Source of the DNA: Coriobacteriaceae bacterium
GTDB lineage: Bacteria > Actinomycetota > Coriobacteriia > Coriobacteriales > UMGS124
Assembly (NCBI GenBank): GCA_019420325.1
Contig: JAHZHK010000021.1
Span: forward strand, 1-9,666
Length of the DNA stretch: 9,666 nt
Direction: 5' to 3'
The position numbers were made by a program, and so were the translations under genes. The notes below the pieces were generated by a model. That model was not told the origin of the DNA and ran no database searches. It saw nothing but the letters and a program-made list of their open reading frames with translations. This document shows positions 5,142 through 9,666 of this stretch, piece after piece. Position 1 is the first letter of the stretch, and each line of letters opens with the position of its first letter.

Positions 5142-7181
5142 CTATCGTGCGAGCAGGATGGCCACGCGCAGCTGGCGCTCGTCGGGATCGAGGTCGATGT
5201 CGCCCCCGTCTTGGACAGCCAGACGAATCTCGTAGATGTTCTCGGGTGCAAGTCCGCCTTCACCCGCGCTTTCAAGCGACCAGCCTTCTGTGACCTCGCG
5301 GTATGTGCCGTCGGCACCCAGGGCGAAGAGCTTGTAGTCGCTCGCCTGCCCCTCGAGGCCGTTGACGCGCACCGCAAGTGTGACCTGGGGATGCACGTTG
5401 CGCACCGCCACGCCATGCAGCCAGGTTGCGGGCGTGCCCTGCCCACCGGCTGCCGTGAACTCCTCGGCTGTGACAATCGTGCGCGTCGTCTTGTCGAGGT
5501 CGACCTTGCGATAGGGCATCTCGGGCAGATATGCAAAGCGGTCCTGCAGGCGCATGAGCTCTTTGTAACCGGTGGGACAATACAGCCTGTTGCCATCGTG
5601 GGCGGCGTACATGCCGATGGCCATGTTGTTGTAGCCATACGGTGAGGCAACATCCACCGTCAACGTCGTTTCGCCGGTCTCGAAGTCAAGGGCGATAAAC
5701 TGCCACATACCGCTGGTCAGGTCCTGCACGTAACCGTAGATGTAGCCAGTTGCGGTGGAAAGCTTCATCATCGAGGTATCGCTGATGTCGTTGCGGCACC
5801 AGATGCTCTCCATGATGTAGCCGTCGTCGGTCTTAATGGTGTCGACACGCTCGATACCAGGGATAATCATGCAGTTGCCCTTGAGTAGCCAGTTCGTGTC
5901 GTAGATGTTCTCGTAGCTCTGGATGGACGAGTCGCTGTCGGGCTTGGCTAGGTTGGGGCTGCCGGCGCCGAACCAGTTGCAGGCGATAACGCTCGCGCGG
6001 CCTTGCCCGTCGTCGTACACCATGGCGGAGTTTTCAACCGAAACAGGCATGTCGGCGGGCAGCTCGTCGATGATGGGGCAGCTTGCGACGACCTCGCCCG
6101 TTTCCATGCTGAGCGCGAGCAGGCTTACGGTTTCCAAGTTGTCGGTGAAGAAGACAAGCTCGCTGCCAAGCGAAGGCGAGCAACCGCCACCCCATGCCAG
6201 CCCGCCGCCCGTTGTGGCTGCGCCTTCGCGGCTGTCCTTTGCGCCGGCGCTCTCATAGGGAGTGCGCCACACAACTTCAACCCCGTCGTTAGCGCGCAGC
6301 ATGTAGCAGGCAAGGTTCGTAAGAATGACAGCGCCGTGCGTGCAAGAGGCAATGCCGTTCTCGGCTCCCTCGCCCGGTTCGGGCAGGTACACGTGCACCT
6401 CTTGGGACAGATCGACCTCTTCGCCGGCAAGAATGGCGTCGATTGCGGCGGCCGATATGTAGCCCATTGCGCCTTGTTGGCCGCGGTCGGGGTAGATGCG
6501 GAAGCCGCCCGTCACAAACCACAAGTTACCCTCGTAGTCGAACACGATGGAAAGCAGGTTTTGATCGATGGTGACCCCGAAGGCGGCTTCAGCTGCTGCC
6601 TTCACGTCGATGTCGAGGGCTTTCTCGAACACGGGCAGTGGCGTGCCTGTCTCATCGGTGGCACGCAGCATGAGCACGTGGTTGTGGTTTGTGGGGCACA
6701 CGATGAGGCTGCGCGAGTCAACAAAGGAATACGAGCTCTGAATGACGTAGCCGCCGCCGTCGTGCTGCGTGGGCGAGAAGCAGCCCAGCGTGCCGACCTC
6801 CTCTGAATCGTGGTTGCGGATAGCGAGGCCGCCCAAGAGGGGCGACACGGGGTTGTCGAAATTGTCGAAGAATATGGCCGGCGAGGCGTTGGGGTTGGTG
6901 GTCTCAAACGCGACGTTGACCTCGGGGAAGATGCCCATGGGCAGCACCGCGTCGGTTGAGTCGGTGTTGCAGCAGTCGTGGTGGATGTTGGACTCGCTTG
7001 TTCCCATGAAAGGGTTTGGCACCACAGCCTTGGGATTGAGCGGCTTGGGAGGCATGGCCGTCTGATTTGCAGCCGGAGCGGCTTCATCGGCGTTGGCTAG
7101 GCATGGTATGGCTGAGGTCAGGCCGCAGCCTACAGCAGCGAGAGCCCCAGCGTTAAGGAAGGTTCGGCGAGTCGTGTTCAT
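5142..7181 (-). CDS. Tat-exported protein of unknown function, probably beta-propeller-like
   Basis: A 679-residue protein with a twin-arginine signal peptide: TTRRTFLN at residues 3-10, a hydrophobic stretch to about residue 28, and a likely signal-peptidase I site after ANA (29-31). AAVGC (15-19) is a weaker lipobox alternative. Tat export implies folding in the cytoplasm before secretion. I do not recognise a named family. The body (~60-580) is beta-rich, with blade-like units such as NLWFVTGGF, SLLALSMETGEVVAS and GMWQFIALDFETGE, like a PQQ-type propeller. The last ~95 residues look like a separate beta-sandwich. The mature part has 12 cysteines and an HHDCC motif at 67-71; there is no CxxCH haem motif or Fe-S motif. 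The start is ATG 7181, with GGAG (7189-7192) 7 nt upstream; the longer frame to 7259 lacks the signal at its N-terminus. It is 231 bp from the HAD gene and probably has its own promoter. Confidence 0.8.
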   Translation of the reverse strand: MNTTRRTFLNAGALAAVGCGLTSAIPCLANADEAAPAANQTAMPPKPLNPKAVVPNPFMGTSESNIHHDCCNTDSTDAVLPMGIFPEVNVAFETTNPNASPAIFFDNFDNPVSPLLGGLAIRNHDSEEVGTLGCFSPTQHDGGGYVIQSSYSFVDSRSLIVCPTNHNHVLMLRATDETGTPLPVFEKALDIDVKAAAEAAFGVTIDQNLLSIVFDYEGNLWFVTGGFRIYPDRGQQGAMGYISAAAIDAILAGEEVDLSQEVHVYLPEPGEGAENGIASCTHGAVILTNLACYMLRANDGVEVVWRTPYESAGAKDSREGAATTGGGLAWGGGCSPSLGSELVFFTDNLETVSLLALSMETGEVVASCPIIDELPADMPVSVENSAMVYDDGQGRASVIACNWFGAGSPNLAKPDSDSSIQSYENIYDTNWLLKGNCMIIPGIERVDTIKTDDGYIMESIWCRNDISDTSMMKLSTATGYIYGYVQDLTSGMWQFIALDFETGETTLTVDVASPYGYNNMAIGMYAAHDGNRLYCPTGYKELMRLQDRFAYLPEMPYRKVDLDKTTRTIVTAEEFTAAGGQGTPATWLHGVAVRNVHPQVTLAVRVNGLEGQASDYKLFALGADGTYREVTEGWSLESAGEGGLAPENIYEIRLAVQDGGDIDLDPDERQLRVAILLAR

Positions 7182-7230
7182 GGTGCATCTCCATTCTTTT
7201 GGGTATGGCAACATCCTGCACACGCGAAAA

Positions 7231-7239
7231 ATTATCCCA
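7231..7239 (-). promoter_or_regulatory. Possible extended -10 promoter of the Tat-protein gene
   Basis: On the minus strand TGG-GATAAT forms an extended -10 element, which would give a leader of about 40-45 nt before ATG 7181. The hexamer 17 bp upstream (ATGTGC) is a poor -35, so the call rests on the extended -10 alone. Confidence 0.35.
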
Positions 7240-7312
7240 CAGGCCCCTTTTTGGCACATCAGGCTTTTTTGGTCCCAGATGCGACATTTTTACGTATTGT
7301 ACTGCGATATTA

Positions 7313-7327
7313 GCCCCGGTGCGGGGC
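7313..7327 (-). terminator. Small GC hairpin between the HAD and Tat-protein genes
   Basis: GCCCC and GGGGC form a 5-bp stem with a 5-nt loop, 86 nt past the HAD stop. There is no U-run after it, so termination is uncertain. It could equally be a chance structure. Confidence 0.25.
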
Positions 7328-7412
7328 ACGTTCCAGGTGTCGCGGCTTGTCGACAGGCATTGGTGTAATCCCCGTGCGCACGCGAGAAACCGCCCGGTTA
7401 CGGTGGCCAGCC

Positions 7413-8069
7413 TCACAAACCCAGGCGCCTGCATACCTCAAGTGGGTCGTGGGCCACATAGGAAGGGCCCTCTGCGAGCAGCGAATCTTCGCTGAACATA
7501 CCCCATGTGACCGCAACGGTGGCGCATCCTGCGGCATTGCCGGCGGCGATGTCAAAGGGGCTGTCGCCTACATAGACGCATTCTTGTGGCGAGAGGCCCA
7601 AGCGCTCACAGCCATATAGCACGGGTGCAGGATCGGGCTTGTGACCTGAGTACTCGTCGCTTCCCATGGCAAACTCGAAGTAGCCGCCCAGGCCGCAAAC
7701 CTGAAGACCCCGACGGGCCAAGTCACCTCGCTTTGATGTAACGACACCCAGGCGCAAGCCCTCAGGGGCCAGCATGCGAAGCATTTCCTCGACTCCTGGA
7801 AACGCGCGCACCAAACCGTCGTGGGCCCGCTGGTTGTAGGAGCGGAAGGCGCTGACCAGATCGGCTTGGAGTCGCTCGTCATCGGTGAAGTCCTTGACTT
7901 CCTCAACTAGCGGCATGCCGACCTTCGCCATGAGCGTCTTTTCGGATAGCTCATGTCCTAATACCTGGGAGGTTGCGTGGCGAAAGCTAGCAAGAATAAG
8001 CGCGTAGGTGTCGAGCAGCGTGCCGTCGAGGTCGAAGAGGATTCCTTTGGGTGTCACTTTGAGTGTCAC
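7413..8069 (-). CDS. HAD-family hydrolase, phosphoglycolate phosphatase/PpaX-like
   Basis: A 218-residue cytoplasmic HAD phosphatase with all four motifs. Motif I is FDLDGT with nucleophile D13 and acid/base D15; motif II is VVTSK (T111, S112); motif III is K144 in GHKPDPAP; motif IV is VYVGDSPFD (D169, D173). A helical C1 cap lies at about residues 20-90. HKPDP and the cap are typical of the Gph/PpaX branch, which acts on phosphoglycolate, pyrophosphate or other small phosphates; the real substrate is unknown. The start is GTG 8069, chosen because AAGGAA (minus strand, 8076-8081) is 6 nt upstream. The frame stays open to 8648, but that part overlaps the esterase gene in another frame and gives Arg-rich nonsense. 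A second GTG at 8057 is possible. The gene follows the esterase by 68 bp, probably in one operon. Confidence 0.9.
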   Translation of the reverse strand: MTLKVTPKGILFDLDGTLLDTYALILASFRHATSQVLGHELSEKTLMAKVGMPLVEEVKDFTDDERLQADLVSAFRSYNQRAHDGLVRAFPGVEEMLRMLAPEGLRLGVVTSKRGDLARRGLQVCGLGGYFEFAMGSDEYSGHKPDPAPVLYGCERLGLSPQECVYVGDSPFDIAAGNAAGCATVAVTWGMFSEDSLLAEGPSYVAHDPLEVCRRLGL

Positions 8070-8137
8070 TTTGCGTTCCTTTACATGGGTGATGGTTGGA
8101 CGGGGACATAGGGCTCGGCGAATCTCATGGGGGTGGG

Positions 8138-9268
8138 TCAGCAGCGCTGCCCCGATTTCTCCAAAACGAAGGCCCCCATTTCGTCTATAACATCCTCTGC
8201 CTGCGGGAATACGCCCGTGGCGTTGATGTAACCGTGGCCCAGGCCGTTGTAGACGACCATCTTGACCTCGACGCCGGCATCTTTGAGCTTGTGCGCCCAT
8301 CCGAAAGCGTCTTTGCGCAGATAATCCAGGGCGCCGACGGAGATGAACGTCGGGGTATCGCATGCTACGCCAAAGGAGTAGGGGTTGTTGAGTCGATCGG
8401 GCCGTGCAATGCCGATCTTCGTGATGTCGAACCGCACCAACGACTGCATCTGTCGAATCACGCCTTTGGAGAGCAGTTTTTGAGACGGTTCGAGCGTAAA
8501 GTCGTCGATGCCCTTCTTGTAGTACTTGTCCTCGATGGAAAACAGGTTGAGCGTTGGGTAGAGTAAAAGTTGCCCGCGCACTATCGAGGTGCCTTGCGTT
8601 GCATTCGTGCATGCTTGGGCAAGATTGCCACCCGCACTGTCGCCGCAAACGAAAATCTTGCCCTTGTCGATTCCATAGGCCCCGGCGCGTTCGTAGATAT
8701 GGCAGAGCACGTCGAGGCAGTCGTTATACGAGGTTGGATAGGGGTTTTCGGGTAGCAAGCGATAGTCGACGCTCACGACTGTCACGCCGAACTTTGAGGC
8801 AAACATCCTCCAGCATTCGTCGTAAGGGTCGAGGGCGCCGCCGATGAACGCTCCTCCATGCATGAAATACAGACAGATATCGCGCCTGTCGTAATCGCGC
8901 TTGTAGATTCGCGTTGGAATCCTATAGCCGTCGCGTGCGATGACGGAGCCGTCCTCCACTGAAACGTTGCGAATATGGCAGTTTGCAGACGAGGTCTTAC
9001 TGAAGAATTTTCTGAAGATGCCCAGAATTGCTGCATTAACGGGAAGCCGGACAAAATCGAAGGCAAAGCCGGGGATGATGCAGAGCCTCTTGGCCAGCCG
9101 GCCGATAGGTCCTCCCAGCATGCGGGGATCGATACCGAGCTCAGACACGGCATCGGGGGCATGCTTGACCGTGTAGGTGACATTGCCGTCGTGCTCGATA
9201 CGCGCGGTGGCTTTCAAGCTCTGCAGAAACTCGTCGGTATACCACTTGTGATCCCAGCTCTTCTTCAT
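8138..9268 (-). CDS. Alpha/beta hydrolase of the HSL (hormone-sensitive lipase-like) family
   Basis: A 376-residue predicted carboxylesterase/lipase (Abhydrolase_3 type). The oxyanion-hole motif is HGGAFIGG at 137-144. The nucleophile is S211 in GDSAGG. The acid is probably D315 in VGALDYLRKD and the base H345 in GLGHGY. SVDYRLLPENPYP at 166-178 is also characteristic. The first ~125 residues form a long N-terminal region, with a hydrophobic stretch RLCIIPGFAFDFV to ILGIFRKFF (61-89) that may act as a cap or membrane anchor rather than a signal peptide. Preferred substrates in the family are short- to medium-chain esters; the actual substrate is unknown. The start is ATG 9268 with an excellent GGAGGTG site (minus strand, 9274-9280); the frame extends to 9313 but has no such site. 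It is the first gene of the esterase-HAD pair. Confidence 0.92.
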   Translation of the reverse strand: MKKSWDHKWYTDEFLQSLKATARIEHDGNVTYTVKHAPDAVSELGIDPRMLGGPIGRLAKRLCIIPGFAFDFVRLPVNAAILGIFRKFFSKTSSANCHIRNVSVEDGSVIARDGYRIPTRIYKRDYDRRDICLYFMHGGAFIGGALDPYDECWRMFASKFGVTVVSVDYRLLPENPYPTSYNDCLDVLCHIYERAGAYGIDKGKIFVCGDSAGGNLAQACTNATQGTSIVRGQLLLYPTLNLFSIEDKYYKKGIDDFTLEPSQKLLSKGVIRQMQSLVRFDITKIGIARPDRLNNPYSFGVACDTPTFISVGALDYLRKDAFGWAHKLKDAGVEVKMVVYNGLGHGYINATGVFPQAEDVIDEMGAFVLEKSGQRC

Positions 9269-9666
9269 GGTTTCACCTCCGTCAGCCTCCATATATCTGC
9301 TTCGCTGTGACAATGGTACGCCATGCGAGCCATGCGGAGTGGCGTGACGGTTGGCTATTGGTTCATTGTTGACAGACCGATTGGAGTGGTTTGGGCAAGA
9401 AGGGGCAAATTGAGGTTCATGTTGTAGACATACATCTCATCTAAAGCCTTACTGTTAAACAATACAAATAGGATTTAAGCTCTCTATAGTTGTACTTAAG
9501 AGTTATGCATCTTACTTTTACGCCCGCTCTATACCCATCAGTCTAACTGTCACCTTTAAGGTCATCTGTTGAGTCACACTCTACCTGGTAAAACGCAGAA
9601 TTAGAAAATACGCTGCGGTACAGCCATAGCTACTGCGAAGGTTGTAAGAAACCTCGAAGCTCATTC
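9269..9666. other. AT-rich gene-free region at the right edge
   Basis: These 398 bp contain no credible gene. The first ~150 bp have the general composition of the window and should include the esterase promoter, which I could not place with confidence. From about 9420 the sequence becomes clearly AT-rich; I count about 35% G+C over 9421-9540. ACATACATCTC at 9428-9438 also occurs at 3719-3729, overlapping motif copy A. Short inverted segments (CGCAG/CTGCG within about 9595-9620; AGGTT/AACCT within about 9635-9660) do not make a tRNA or a clear terminator. It could be the upstream region of a gene beyond the window. Confidence 0.5.

Noticed and set aside
4971..6806. Rightward open frames (4971-5645 and 6003-6806) opposite the Tat-protein gene
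   Set aside because: The opposite strand has a complete signal peptide, ribosome-binding site and continuous domain-like sequence; the rightward frames are low-complexity shadows.
8070..8648. N-terminal extension of the HAD protein
   Set aside because: This is an Arg/Gln-rich frame overlapping the esterase gene; the HAD domain begins right after GTG 8069.
9560..9666. tRNA or CRISPR remnant at the right edge
   Set aside because: There is no T-arm consensus or cloverleaf, and no repeated units with spacers.

Overview
The window looks like chromosomal DNA from a G+C-rich Coriobacteriia actinobacterium (Eggerthellaceae or a relative). This rests on the regulator at the left edge, which joins a multi-helix membrane domain to a LuxR-type DNA-binding domain, a design very common in that class. 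A twin-arginine-exported protein and the protein matches I recognise fit the same group. The genus cannot be fixed by eye. There are no rRNA or tRNA genes, CRISPR arrays, transposases or phage genes.

Layout. Three genes read rightward at the left: the 3' part of a LuxR membrane regulator (1-882), a class I SAM-dependent methyltransferase (1058-1774) and a TetR regulator (1858-2541). The methyltransferase has a textbook promoter whose -10 box is flanked by two 16-bp palindromes. The TetR gene follows on the same strand, so these are plausible operators for it. A strong hairpin at 2557-2590 separates this block from the leftward DUF3737 gene (2634-3554).

DUF3737 is divergent from a rightward PfkB-family kinase, probably a fructokinase (3866-4852). 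Their 311-bp shared upstream region holds three copies of a 13-bp AT-rich motif, two facing right and one facing left, which look like binding sites for an unidentified regulator. A second long hairpin (5075-5115) separates the kinase from the last block.

The last block reads leftward. In order of transcription it is an HSL-type alpha/beta hydrolase (9268-8138), a HAD phosphatase of the phosphoglycolate phosphatase/PpaX type (8069-7413), and a 679-residue Tat-exported protein of unknown function (7181-5142). The first two are 68 bp apart and probably form an operon. The Tat protein is 231 bp further on and probably has its own promoter. The right edge (about 9420-9666) is clearly AT-richer and shows no gene.

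No complete new defence or mobile system is evident. The points most worth a second look are the two operator-like arrays (981-1036 and 3713-3804) and the orphan exported protein with its HHDCC motif.
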